Assembly (NCBI RefSeq): GCF_000170755.1
Contig: NZ_ABCK01000032.1
Location: 1-55,288 of the forward strand
DNA length: 55,288 bases
Direction: 5' to 3'
Origin: Lentisphaera araneosa HTCC2155
Lineage (GTDB): Bacteria; Verrucomicrobiota; Lentisphaeria; Lentisphaerales; Lentisphaeraceae
Positions within the stretch are counted from its first letter, which is position 1. Each line of letters begins with the position of its first letter. The notes below the pieces were generated by a model. The model searched no databases. It saw only the letters and a program-made list of their open reading frames with translations, and was not told where the DNA came from. Position numbers and translations under genes: made by a program. Below are positions 43,604-52,200 of this stretch, in pieces.

Positions 43604-44520
43604 GGGTTATACCTCAAACCATAAAGGCTCAGCAAATAAAGAGTCAAAAAACTTAGGCCGCCGATAGAGAAAGGCTTGTAATAATCTTCTTCTTTGGCTT
43701 CTTTTTTGATGAACTTTGCTTTCTCCATTTTATCGATAAAACGAAAGGTTTCATCTAAAGCTTTTGGGTTATTAACGCCAAAGACTTGGCCACCCGTTAT
43801 CGCCGCCAGGGCATTCATCTCTGGGCTGCCATTACCAGAACCAATATAAATGCAGTAGGCAACAATCTTGTTATTTCTAAGTTCCTGAGCCATATCCACT
43901 GTATCATTTGGGCTTCCACTCACGCCATCTGAAACGAGAATGATCATGCGATCGCCATCTTCTTGTTGTAAGAGTTGCTGTTGACTGCCTCTTAAGGCCT
44001 TAGCAATATTGGTTCCTCCAAACCACTTGCTCATTCGATCTGGTGCAAGGAATGGCGTCGCTAATGCAATCGCAGAAGTATCTTTAGTGACGGGAACCCA
44101 ATTGATGTATTCCGTACCAAACACCGTTAAGCCAAAGGCATCGCCTTCTCTGTATTCCGTAAATTCTTTCACGGCTTGCATAGCCACTTCATAGCGATTC
44201 TTTCCGCCAAAGTCCGCTCTCATGGACCCCGATGAATCTAAACAAATCTGAATATTGGAAATAATTTTTTCGTCTTCCGGCTTACCTTTAATTTTAGGCC
44301 CCGCTAAAATGAAAATTACAATAATTAAAAGTAGGCTTGGTAACATCCCCGCTAAATTGCATAAGACTCTGACAAATCTCTGATTCGAGGCCTCTCCGCC
44401 ATCCATCGGCAAGGTAATAGGCTGCCCTTTGCTGAGCCAAACCTGAAATATCAGCAGCAATGGGATCACTCCTAAGAGGAACCATTCACTTGAAGAAAAA
44501 GTCATCAAATCCAAGTTCAT
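43597..44520 (-). CDS. Membrane VWA-domain protein, BatA-like
   Basis: The 307-residue protein has N-terminal membrane helices, then a VWA domain with an intact metal site (L-D-S-S-G-S-M and V-S-D-G-V-S-G) and a last membrane helix near L-S-F-L-T-L-Y-L-L-S. It is the first of two VWA genes and overlaps the BatD-like gene by 4 bases (ATGA). Confidence 0.88.
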   Translation of the reverse strand: MNLDLMTFSSSEWFLLGVIPLLLIFQVWLSKGQPITLPMDGGEASNQRFVRVLCNLAGMLPSLLLIIVIFILAGPKIKGKPEDEKIISNIQICLDSSGSMRADFGGKNRYEVAMQAVKEFTEYREGDAFGLTVFGTEYINWVPVTKDTSAIALATPFLAPDRMSKWFGGTNIAKALRGSQQQLLQQEDGDRMIILVSDGVSGSPNDTVDMAQELRNNKIVAYCIYIGSGNGSPEMNALAAITGGQVFGVNNPKALDETFRFIDKMEKAKFIKKEAKEEDYYKPFSIGGLSFLTLYLLSLYGLRYNPW

Positions 44521-45272
44521 CTTCTTTCCTCAGTAAAGCGACGAATCTGATTCAACAAACTCTGCAGATTGAGTTTCTCTTTGGCATGCAGAGCTTTTTC
44601 TAAACTGCTTATGAGCTTCCCACTTTCATCATCTTCTTTTAGTCTTTCAAAAACCTCGGCTCCCGAGAGATCTTTAATTTGTAGATGTTCACGACAAAAC
44701 TGAATGCAACTGAGCTCAAGTTCTTGCCATAAATCCTTACTCGACTTCCCTTGGTTAAGCTGCTCTAGTCTCTCTAAGAGAAAGTCGGCTAAAGTCACCT
44801 CAGCTTGAACTTTAACTAGGACAATTTCTTTCTTTTTCCTCACAAAAATGATCAGTATTAAGCCTAAAAACCACACCGCAATTAAGACTCGAGTCAAAGA
44901 TTGATACCACGGTTTTAATTCAATTTGATTTTGATCATAAGCAATAAGTTCCCCATTAAAATCTTTGGGTAAACTTGAAGTAAACTCCAACCACAAGGGA
45001 GCTACTTTCTTAAGGTCTGAATTTTGCGGAGACCGCAAAAAATCCATGATATTAAAGCGACCCACTTCATTGGCTATAATCTCAAAATTGTAAATATAAG
45101 CCTCATTCACTTTTGCAATATTGATCAAGCGGAGTTCTAACCCCGCTTCCTCTGTTCCTAGCTCAATTTCCCAATCATCACTCGGCAAACTTATTTTTTG
45201 CTGATGGGCAACTCCCAACTCAAGTGAATACGCCGAAAAAGTAAAAAGCAGAAGGAGCAAGAAAGGTTTCAT
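44517..45272 (-). CDS. Single-pass Bat-operon protein (BatD/DUF4381-like)
   Basis: The 251-residue protein has a signal peptide (about 1-16), a beta-rich domain of about 100 residues outside the membrane, one membrane helix near 127-143 followed by R-K-K-K, and a cytoplasmic helical tail. This order matches short BatD or DUF4381 proteins found between DUF58 and VWA genes. No catalytic motif is visible. Both neighbours overlap by 4 bases. It carries palindrome copy 7. Confidence 0.65.
   Translation of the reverse strand: MKPFLLLLLFTFSAYSLELGVAHQQKISLPSDDWEIELGTEEAGLELRLINIAKVNEAYIYNFEIIANEVGRFNIMDFLRSPQNSDLKKVAPLWLEFTSSLPKDFNGELIAYDQNQIELKPWYQSLTRVLIAVWFLGLILIIFVRKKKEIVLVKVQAEVTLADFLLERLEQLNQGKSSKDLWQELELSCIQFCREHLQIKDLSGAEVFERLKEDDESGKLISSLEKALHAKEKLNLQSLLNQIRRFTEERR
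45024..45038. repeat. TTGCG-N5-CGCAA palindrome, copy 7
   Basis: Exact copy with spacer GAGAC; the match extends to TTTTGCGG-AGA-CCGCAAAA, the longest in the window. Minus-strand codons read Leu-Arg-Ser-Pro-Gln. Confidence 0.95.
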
Positions 45273-46135
45273 AAACGACTCTTGCCTAAGAGATCTCTAT
45301 GCTTTAAGAAATGACGCAACTTCGACATAACTGGTAAATCTGTTCTCAATAATAAATGATCTAAACCTGCTCGCTTTAATTTTTCGGTATAATTTTCTCC
45401 CGCTAAGCCCAGTTTCTTACCGTGACTGACAAAGGCTTTAGGAGACTCCGCTTCGTGTGCACGAAAAATCCCACCACCAAGCGACCCATCCTCTGCGGGG
45501 TCTCGCATGAGTAAAACTAAGCAATCGTGTTCTTGATGCGCGAGCTTCAATGCCGAAATCGCTTCGGGATCATGTAAATCTGAAATGATAACTAACAGAC
45601 TTTTACTTTTTAAAGAAGGTAATAAATGGCGTAAGGTCAGAGACAGCGAGGTACTCTCTTCAAGATTATAATGACGCAAACTATACGCCCATTGCATAAG
45701 CACATTTTTTGACAAACTCGGCTGAAAGTGCAAATCCCTTTCCCTACTACCACAGCCCATTAAACCTACGGGGCTCATACGATCTTGCGCAACAAGTGCC
45801 AGGCCAGTCGCAATTTGTACTGCTAAAGCATATTTGCTCAACTTAAGTGAGCTCACACACATCGAAGCTGAAGTATCAAGCAAAATATACATCGGCATTT
45901 GTTTGGGAGCTTCGTACTCTTTGACAAATACTTTTCCCGTTCTCGCTGTTACGCGCCAATCAATTGACTTCACCGAATCGCCCGGTATGTATTGACGCGA
46001 CTGTACAAAGTCGATCCCACCTCCTAAAAACGGCGATGAATCAGCGCCATAAGCCAAGCTATCCGCGAGACGTTTGACCGCTAGAGAAAACTGTTTCTCA
46101 TCGAGATGGTCATTAACTGGGGGAGTAGAGGCCAA
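45269..46135 (-). CDS. DUF58 protein of the MoxR/Bat operon
   Basis: The 288-residue protein has the DUF58 signature R-Q-Y-I-P-G-D-S-V-K-S-I-D-W-R-V-T-A-R-T-G, followed by a VWA-like stretch with L-D-T-S-A-S-M. The start is a TTG, with GGGGTGA about 7 bases upstream inside the end of moxR. DUF58 proteins accompany MoxR ATPases almost everywhere and are probably their targets or cofactors. It overlaps the next gene by 4 bases. Confidence 0.9.
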   Translation of the reverse strand: MASTPPVNDHLDEKQFSLAVKRLADSLAYGADSSPFLGGGIDFVQSRQYIPGDSVKSIDWRVTARTGKVFVKEYEAPKQMPMYILLDTSASMCVSSLKLSKYALAVQIATGLALVAQDRMSPVGLMGCGSRERDLHFQPSLSKNVLMQWAYSLRHYNLEESTSLSLTLRHLLPSLKSKSLLVIISDLHDPEAISALKLAHQEHDCLVLLMRDPAEDGSLGGGIFRAHEAESPKAFVSHGKKLGLAGENYTEKLKRAGLDHLLLRTDLPVMSKLRHFLKHRDLLGKSRL

Positions 46136-46138
46136 AAA

Positions 46139-47134
46139 TCACCCCAATTGATTGAGACTCTGATTTAAAACCTCACGTCCACTATGCCCTTCCGCCAAGG
46201 CTTCATAAGTTAAACGAATTCTGTGTAAAACCACATCCTCTGCCAAAGCAAATAAATCTTCGGGAACGACATAATCGCGTTCATGAATAAAAGCTCTCGC
46301 ACGGGCGGCTTGAACTAAGGCAAGGCCGGCACGTGGACTCGCCCCCATTTCGATGAGTGGGTTTTCACGAGTTTTTCTCACCAGCTGTAAACAATGTTGA
46401 GTAAAAACTTCACTCACATGTACAGTCTGAATCATTTCCATGACTTTAACCAAGTGCTCAATACCACCAATTGCTTTATCTTCGATCAAATCAAAGGCAC
46501 TTTGTGGAACGGCTCCACCTTTTTCACTTTTGTTTAAACCTAAGCCGAGTTGCTGAGTCAAAATACTGAATTCTTCCTCTTCTTTGGGGTAGCCTAGACG
46601 GTGCATCATCATAAAGCGGTCGAGCTGCGCTTCTGGCAACTCAAATGTCCCACTCTGCTCAACGGGATTTTGTGTGGCAATCACCAAAAAGGGTGAAGGT
46701 AACTGAAAACTTTCTTTACCAATGGTCACCTTGCGTTCCTGCATACATTCGAGCAAAGCACCCTGCACTTTTGGTGCCGCTCGGTTAATTTCATCGGCTA
46801 AAAGTAAATTAGTGAAAACGGGACCTTTATTCACATAAAAGCCGCCCTTTTGTTGGTCGAGCATTTCACTTCCCAGAATATCGGATGGCAACATATCGAT
46901 GGTAAACTGAACGCGACTAAACTCTAAATCAACAGCTTTTGCCACGGTGTTGACTAAGAGTGTTTTTGCTAAGCCCGGTAAACCCTCGAGCAATAAGTGT
47001 CCCCCAGTAAACAGAGCAATTAATACCCTTTCAACTACTTCATCCTGACCTATCACTACTTTGCCAACTTGGCTTCTTATTTTTTGTATAAATTCTATCG
47101 CTTCGGACTTATCACTCAAAACACTCTCCGTCAT
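46139..47134 (-). CDS. MoxR-family AAA+ ATPase
   Basis: Chaperone-like ATPase that matures or activates partner complexes, often through VWA proteins. Walker A reads G-L-P-G-L-A-K-T (the usual MoxR form), Walker B is L-L-L-A-D-E-I-N-R-A, and A-T-Q-N-P-V-E and E-A-Q-L-D-R-F follow. I prefer the ATG at 47134; TTG at 47206 and ATG at 47176 are in frame but have no ribosome site and would add a Cys-rich leader. From 47134 the protein has 331 residues, typical for MoxR. First gene of the seven-gene operon. Confidence 0.92.
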   Translation of the reverse strand: MTESVLSDKSEAIEFIQKIRSQVGKVVIGQDEVVERVLIALFTGGHLLLEGLPGLAKTLLVNTVAKAVDLEFSRVQFTIDMLPSDILGSEMLDQQKGGFYVNKGPVFTNLLLADEINRAAPKVQGALLECMQERKVTIGKESFQLPSPFLVIATQNPVEQSGTFELPEAQLDRFMMMHRLGYPKEEEEFSILTQQLGLGLNKSEKGGAVPQSAFDLIEDKAIGGIEHLVKVMEMIQTVHVSEVFTQHCLQLVRKTRENPLIEMGASPRAGLALVQAARARAFIHERDYVVPEDLFALAEDVVLHRIRLTYEALAEGHSGREVLNQSLNQLG

Positions 47135-47144
47135 TAAAATTGAT

Positions 47145-47160
47145 CCACAGTCATCTGTGG
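47145..47160. promoter_or_regulatory. Perfect 6-bp inverted repeat just upstream of moxR
   Basis: CCACAG and CTGTGG flank TCAT, 11 bases upstream of the preferred moxR start. It may be an operator or a leader hairpin. Confidence 0.35.
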
Positions 47161-47206
47161 TTGAAACCTTATGCATTAATAGGCACTTTCGGCATCTCTT
47201 TTTCAA

Positions 47207-47621
47207 GTTTGATTAAATGCTCCTCTTGAGCTTACTCAAACTTTATCAAAAAATTCCTCAAACTCAGTGCAAATAATGACTTTAATGAAAAATTATAGAC
47301 TTTTTACATACCATGAACTATTAGCTCCAAACCCTTAGAATTTATATAAAACCAATGATACCGATACTAAAATGCTCACCCCCTAACGATAGCAAGCAAA
47401 AGTTTAACTTGCTCTATGTCGATGAGCATGTCGACAAGTGCTTTCGCTATCAAAGCCATCTTTTTTAAAGCTCCGAGTACGAAAAAATCGAAATATTCGA
47501 TGTTAAGAATCGTATAAAAGAAACAAAAGACCTCAGTAAATTTCAGCCTGAAAAATCAAAATTTTTGACACCGGCTAACAATTAGATTACTTCAAAGTTT
47601 GGGAAGTAAAGACAGCCAATT
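47207..47621. other. Gene-poor stretch upstream of a plus-strand terminator
   Basis: This is the only stretch over 300 bases with no clear gene. Its second half is structured: AGCAAG (47391-47396) pairs with CTTGCT (47408-47413); GTCGA (47418-47422) pairs with TCGAC (47431-47435); and GATAGC (47388-47393) can instead pair with GCTATC (47446-47451), which excludes the first hairpin. A plus-strand terminator follows at 47622. No convincing promoter is visible. It may encode a small RNA or be the remnant of a gene. Confidence 0.45.
47355..47585 (+). pseudogene. Possible small gene remnant
   Basis: From an ATG at 47355 the frame runs 37 codons to a TAA at 47466-47468, and continues for another 38 codons to a TAG at 47583. 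The translation has balanced charge and a N-L-L-Y-V-D-E-H-V-D-K segment, but I recognise no family. There is no clear ribosome site. Supported mainly by the terminator behind it; chance is a real alternative. Confidence 0.25.
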
Positions 47622-47650
47622 GCCACTCGATTCTTTTGAGTGGCTTTTTT
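47622..47650 (+). terminator. Strong terminator with no recognised gene in front
   Basis: GCCACTC (47622-47628) pairs with GAGTGGC (47638-47644), followed by six T. It is oriented for plus-strand transcripts only, while all genes from 36686 to 47134 are on the minus strand. Confidence 0.85.
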
Positions 47651-47658
47651 ATTAAATA

Positions 47659-47686
47659 TTGCCATCTATTAGCATTGGTCTATATT
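47659..47686 (+). promoter_or_regulatory. Putative sigma70-type promoter for the SGNH esterase gene
   Basis: TTGCCA (47659-47664) and TATATT (47681-47686) are 16 bases apart, each one base off consensus. The ATG is at 47712. Confidence 0.5.
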
Positions 47687-47711
47687 CTGAAAAAATGAAT
47701 CACGGAATTAC

Positions 47712-48332
47712 ATGAAATACTTTTTCTTAATATTGACTTTCGCCCTCACTACAATTGCTGAAGAGCAGCGCATTGTTTGCCTAGGCGATAGTTTAACGGC
47801 TGGCTATGGCGTTTTAGAAAGCGAGGCTTGGCCAGCGCTTCTTCAAAATAAACTCGATGCAGAAAAGGCCTCTGCAAAAGTCATCAATGCGGGCTCGAGC
47901 GGCAGCACCTCAGCTGGTGGCATGAGCAAAGTGAAATGGCTCTTCAAAAAAGATGTCGACGTTCTTATCCTTGCTCTCGGAGCGAATGATGGCTTACGTG
48001 GTTTGAGCACGGAAATGTTGGAAAAAAATCTTCAGAGTATTATCGATTATTGCAAAGAAAAAAAGCCTAGTATTCGGATCATCATAGCGGGCATGAAAAC
48101 TCCCCCCAATATGGGACAAGATTATGCGACTAGCTTTGAAAAAGTTTACCCTAAGCTCGCTGAGAAAAATAAAATCGAACTCATCCCCTTTATGCTAGAG
48201 GAGGTTGCGGGTCACGCAAAAATGAATCTCCCCGATGGAATTCACCCCAATCCTGAGGGACACAAAATCATCTGCCAACTGGTATGGGATATCCTCAAAG
48301 CAAAGCCGAGTCAATCAAGCCCTTCAAAGTAA
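47712..48332 (+). CDS. Secreted SGNH/GDSL esterase (TesA-like)
   Basis: The 206-residue protein has a short signal peptide (about 1-15). All SGNH blocks are visible: G-D-S-L-T-A-G-Y-G with the nucleophile Ser, N-A-G-S-S-G for the oxyanion Gly, G-A-N-D for the Asn, and D-G-I-H-P-N for the Asp and His. This is the layout of arylesterase/lysophospholipase TesA. The ATG has CGGAA upstream. It ends two bases before the stop of the convergent protease gene. Contains palindrome copy 8. Confidence 0.92.
   Translation: MKYFFLILTFALTTIAEEQRIVCLGDSLTAGYGVLESEAWPALLQNKLDAEKASAKVINAGSSGSTSAGGMSKVKWLFKKDVDVLILALGANDGLRGLSTEMLEKNLQSIIDYCKEKKPSIRIIIAGMKTPPNMGQDYATSFEKVYPKLAEKNKIELIPFMLEEVAGHAKMNLPDGIHPNPEGHKIICQLVWDILKAKPSQSSPSK
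48205..48219. repeat. TTGCG-N5-CGCAA palindrome, copy 8
   Basis: Exact copy with spacer GGTCA in the esterase gene. Codons read Val-Ala-Gly-His-Ala. Confidence 0.9.
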
Positions 48333-48333
48333 T

Positions 48334-49251
48334 TTACTCCTCCGCTTGAGCCTTGATGGATCTCCTAAAAAACTCGGATTCTTCAGTAAAAGAATTTTCG
48401 TCGCAACATTTTGCGAGCCTCGCAAAGCGTTCACCCGAATTGATCTTAAGATTACCACAAAGCTTATAGAGGCAGGAAGGACAAAAATAAAGATTTCGAC
48501 TATCGGATTCCTCCCGGGAGTTACTGCCATTCATAACACACTTGTATGCGAGACAGTGTTTGATGCTAAATAGATGTCCCGCTTCGTGAATAGCTGTTTT
48601 TATCGTTCTCTTCAAACAAAGTTGATAGGCCTCCTGACTTTCATCTGGATTGCCATTGCGATAAATCGACCACAAACCCAAACCATCGCGTGGCCTCGCA
48701 ATACCAAAAACAAAATTCCAATTGGGGTCGGGGTATAAGTCAGTCGCTGTAAACCCAATGAGACACAAGGCGTCTTTTGGCTTTTGCTTTTTGAGAATAT
48801 CCTCCATCAAGTACTTGGTATAAAACTGCTTCATACCCCAGGAGGGATGAATGCGTTGACCTGAAGGTGAAATAGCTTTTTCAGGTAAGGCCTTGAGCTC
48901 TTTGACTTCGACCCCAAAACATAAACTCATATAAGTCTTGGTCTTATCTAAGATCTCGCTTTGTGTCTCGGTGAAGTTTCCAATTCTTTGTATATAAATA
49001 TATTTTTTGACTGAACTACGACGAACACGGCGGGTGCGGATGTATTCTTTGACACTCTGCCCCGATTCTTCATGCTGAGCCAACCAATCGCCTGCTTGTA
49101 TCTCGCCAAATTTTTCGTGAAGCGCTTTTAGCTTCTCATATTGAGTTGGGAGTCTTTCAGAGCGAAGCACCTTGGCTTTGCGCTCTATTTCTTCGTGTTG
49201 AGCTCCAACATTAAAGAGTACAAAAAAGCAAAGCCATTGATAAAACTTCAT
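48334..49251 (-). CDS. Secreted archaemetzincin-like metalloprotease
   Basis: The zinc motif reads H-E-A-G-H-L-F-S-I-K-H-C followed by C-V-M-N and, 17 residues later, C-P-S-C, which is the archaemetzincin/AMZ pattern. The Gly of H-E-x-x-H-x-x-G-x-x-H is Ser here. The protein has a signal peptide, unlike most archaemetzincins. I start it at the ATG at 49251 because GGAGG lies 8 bases upstream; an ATG 21 bases earlier is less likely. That gives 305 residues, longer than the usual 180-300. Substrate unknown. Confidence 0.85.
   Translation of the reverse strand: MKFYQWLCFFVLFNVGAQHEEIERKAKVLRSERLPTQYEKLKALHEKFGEIQAGDWLAQHEESGQSVKEYIRTRRVRRSSVKKYIYIQRIGNFTETQSEILDKTKTYMSLCFGVEVKELKALPEKAISPSGQRIHPSWGMKQFYTKYLMEDILKKQKPKDALCLIGFTATDLYPDPNWNFVFGIARPRDGLGLWSIYRNGNPDESQEAYQLCLKRTIKTAIHEAGHLFSIKHCLAYKCVMNGSNSREESDSRNLYFCPSCLYKLCGNLKINSGERFARLAKCCDENSFTEESEFFRRSIKAQAEE
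48411..48425. repeat. TTGCG-N5-CGCAA palindrome, copy 9
   Basis: Exact copy with spacer AGCCT; the spacer ends pair, giving TTGCGA-GCC-TCGCAA. Minus-strand codons read Phe-Ala-Arg-Leu-Ala. Lies near the 3' end of the protease gene. Confidence 0.9.
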
Positions 49252-49422
49252 AAAGCGACCTCCATCATTCATTTATACAATGAACGTCAAAGCATCGACT
49301 TTATGATTTTAAAAGTGAGTTTTTATCGAAAAAAGAACTAATGAGCATTTTTCGTTAACTTAATGTATAAAATATTAAAGACCCTAAAGATATATTGGCA
49401 TTGCTTAAAACTCGTCTTGAGT

Positions 49423-52200
49423 TTACTTGGCGACTTTATCTCCCTCCGGAATGGTAATCACTTGGAAGGTTTTTTCTTGCTTGAAACAACGCTTCATTAA
49501 GTCTTGAATTTGCTCAGCTGTGACCGCTGCATAATCTTCTTGCAAGGTTTTGTAGCGCAATAAAGTGTCGCCTTCAATATCTAGGGCTCCGAGTTTACTA
49601 ACCCAAAAGCTTGGCTTCACTAATTCTTGGTCCAAGATATTTTTCATCTGTTTGCGAACTTTATCCAATTCTTCATTAGTGACACCTTCATCCCTTAGTT
49701 TAAGAACGACTGCACGCGCTTCTTTGGATGCTTGATCAACTTTATCGATTTGAGCCGTGAAGTAAATATAAAATTTACTGCTCTGACGCAAGGGGCGTGA
49801 AGGAGCATAGGTACTGAAGATTGAGTAAGTTAAATTGCGCTTTTCGCGAATTTCTTTGAACAAGCGAGTGGCGGCGATTTTCCCTGCGAGGAAGAGTGCC
49901 AAACCTTCTTTATCATTGACTTCAGTTATATTCCAACCACTCAAAATGAGGCATTTTTGATCCTTAGTTTGCACCGGAACTTTCACCGCTACATCACCGC
50001 TTGGTTGACCAATCGTGAGCGGAATCTCTTTAAGGTCAAGGCGCTTAGCTAATGAACCTTGGAATTTGGCCACTAAAGCTTTGCTTTGCTCGAGATTAAT
50101 ATCTCCAACAATACTCATTTCAATGGGGTTATTATAGAGAATCTTTTGTATCCAGGCTTCCACTACGGAACGTTGAACTGAATTAAGAAATTCCTCTCCT
50201 AGAAATTGGTTCAAACGTTTTTCATGGCTCCACACACTCTCGTAGAGTCCTTTGCTCAACATCGCATTAGAATTCTTAGGGCGCTCTTTTAAAGACACCA
50301 GAGCTTGCTCACGAGTTTGCTCAAAAAGCTTATCATCAATTTTGTAATCGGTGAGGTACATGTGCAGCATCTCCAAGGCATAAGGGAGGTCTTTCTTGGT
50401 GGAAGTTAGAGAAAACTTAACACGAGTTGTTTCGACGCTCGCTTGCAAGCTAAACTTCTTCCCGATACGCCAATCGCGAATATCGCTAAAACTCATCAAA
50501 CTTGAACTCGCTTGATTTAAAACCATGCCCGCCATGCGAGTTAGGCCAAGTTCATTTTCCTTCTCTTCTAAAACACCGCCCGCAATATTAAGCTCTACGT
50601 AAACTTGATCCTTTTCATAATCCATGTGACGATGACGGCAGACACAACCATTTTCAAAATTGAACTCAGTGATTGCCAATTCTTCTTCTACTGTTTCTGT
50701 GACAGGATCTTTAGCCACAGGCTCTTTCTCAAGTAAATTGTCTTTTATCGCTGCAAACTCACCAGCTTCTGTCTTAATTTTCGCCATTTCATCCAAAAGT
50801 TCTTTCACTTTTGCCTCAGAGGGAACTTCAGCTGAGTTTGGCATCTGCACCATTGCTAAACGGTGCCCCTTAGTATAATTTTTTAAGAAGATTTCATGGA
50901 GTTGCACAAGATTAAGTTTATCTAAATACTTTTCGAGATAGATTTTTTCTTGCATGGGAGACATGGATAAGACACCTTCGGTCACATCGTTATTAATGCC
51001 TCTGACAATCTGGCCATTACTCATATTGCCATAACTTTGAATCGCTTTATCTAATGAAGACACCTGAGCTTTCTTGGCTTTGATTAATTCCGTTTTGTCA
51101 AAACCATGTTGCTCCAAACGCTTGAGTTCGGTCAAGACTTGCTTAACAGCTTCTTCCCAGCGTTCATTCTTCGCTGTAATTCCCACATGATTCATGGTCG
51201 CCGCATTCCATAAATCTCCACGTCCAATACTAGCCGATAGGAATGCCGCATCACCTGTTTGTTTTAATTTCGCTAAACGTTGGTTCACCATCCAAGAAAT
51301 CACCGAATCTTTAAGCGAACGTAAGTAATCATCCTCAGTCTTTAAAACTTCAACTTCAGGCTCAATTCCATAAAGCGTCAGTTCCGAAGTCGTCAATTCA
51401 GGATCCGTCAAAATCACCACGCGATCTTCTGTATAAGCCTTTACTTCCGGCTTTGCATGTTCGTCAACTTTACCTTGCCAAGCAGAAAAATGTTTCTCGA
51501 TCAATTCCTCAACCATTTCCATATCGGCATCACCAACAATGATCAAAGTCGTATTATCGGGCTTATACCACTTCTTATAAAAATCTACGAAAGCTTGACG
51601 AGGAGCAGTTTTGATGATTTCCATTTTACCGATGGGTAAACGTTCTGCAATGCGGGAATTAGGCAGAATTTCTGGTAGGGATTTCTTAAGCATGCGATAA
51701 CCCAAGCTATCACGCGCCACTTCTTCCTCTTGAATAACCCCACGCTCACGGTCAATTTCTGACTCAACTAAGCTAAGGCGATAGGCAAAATCTGACATGC
51801 AAAGCAAACCTTTATCTACAGTTGCTTTATCCGTTGAAGGAAGATCGAGAGAGTAAGTTGTTTGGTCAAAAGAAGTGAAAGCATTTTGGTGCATGCCAAA
51901 AGTTAAACCAATGGATTCAAAATATTTAATTAATTCACCTGGTGCAAAATTTTCCGAACCATTAAAAGCCATGTGTTCCAAAAAGTGGGCTAATCCCAAT
52001 TGATTCTCATCTTCGTCGAGAGAACCCGAGCTCACATGTAAATAGATCGATACTTTGCCTGGAGGCTTCTGATTGTGGCGCAAAATGTACTTCATGCCAT
52101 TTTTGAGTTCACCCAACTGTAAACTTTTATCAACAGGCAGCTTTTCTTTAGCTCCTAAACCCAAACTCACCAATAGTGATACTAATAAAACAAAACGCAT
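49423..52200 (-). CDS. Secreted M16-family zinc protease
   Basis: The 925-residue protein has a signal peptide (about 1-17) and two M16 halves. The inverted zinc motif H72-F-L-E-H76 lies in the first half and the third ligand is in E-R-G-V-I-Q-E-E-E. The second half lacks the motif, as usual (e.g. L-G-L-T-R-M-A-G). This matches PqqL-like bacterial M16 proteases. Its start overlaps the stop of the upstream ApbE fusion by one base (TAATG), so they are co-translated. Frame is intact throughout. Confidence 0.93.
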   Translation of the reverse strand: MRFVLLVSLLVSLGLGAKEKLPVDKSLQLGELKNGMKYILRHNQKPPGKVSIYLHVSSGSLDEDENQLGLAHFLEHMAFNGSENFAPGELIKYFESIGLTFGMHQNAFTSFDQTTYSLDLPSTDKATVDKGLLCMSDFAYRLSLVESEIDRERGVIQEEEVARDSLGYRMLKKSLPEILPNSRIAERLPIGKMEIIKTAPRQAFVDFYKKWYKPDNTTLIIVGDADMEMVEELIEKHFSAWQGKVDEHAKPEVKAYTEDRVVILTDPELTTSELTLYGIEPEVEVLKTEDDYLRSLKDSVISWMVNQRLAKLKQTGDAAFLSASIGRGDLWNAATMNHVGITAKNERWEEAVKQVLTELKRLEQHGFDKTELIKAKKAQVSSLDKAIQSYGNMSNGQIVRGINNDVTEGVLSMSPMQEKIYLEKYLDKLNLVQLHEIFLKNYTKGHRLAMVQMPNSAEVPSEAKVKELLDEMAKIKTEAGEFAAIKDNLLEKEPVAKDPVTETVEEELAITEFNFENGCVCRHRHMDYEKDQVYVELNIAGGVLEEKENELGLTRMAGMVLNQASSSLMSFSDIRDWRIGKKFSLQASVETTRVKFSLTSTKKDLPYALEMLHMYLTDYKIDDKLFEQTREQALVSLKERPKNSNAMLSKGLYESVWSHEKRLNQFLGEEFLNSVQRSVVEAWIQKILYNNPIEMSIVGDINLEQSKALVAKFQGSLAKRLDLKEIPLTIGQPSGDVAVKVPVQTKDQKCLILSGWNITEVNDKEGLALFLAGKIAATRLFKEIREKRNLTYSIFSTYAPSRPLRQSSKFYIYFTAQIDKVDQASKEARAVVLKLRDEGVTNEELDKVRKQMKNILDQELVKPSFWVSKLGALDIEGDTLLRYKTLQEDYAAVTAEQIQDLMKRCFKQEKTFQVITIPEGDKVAK

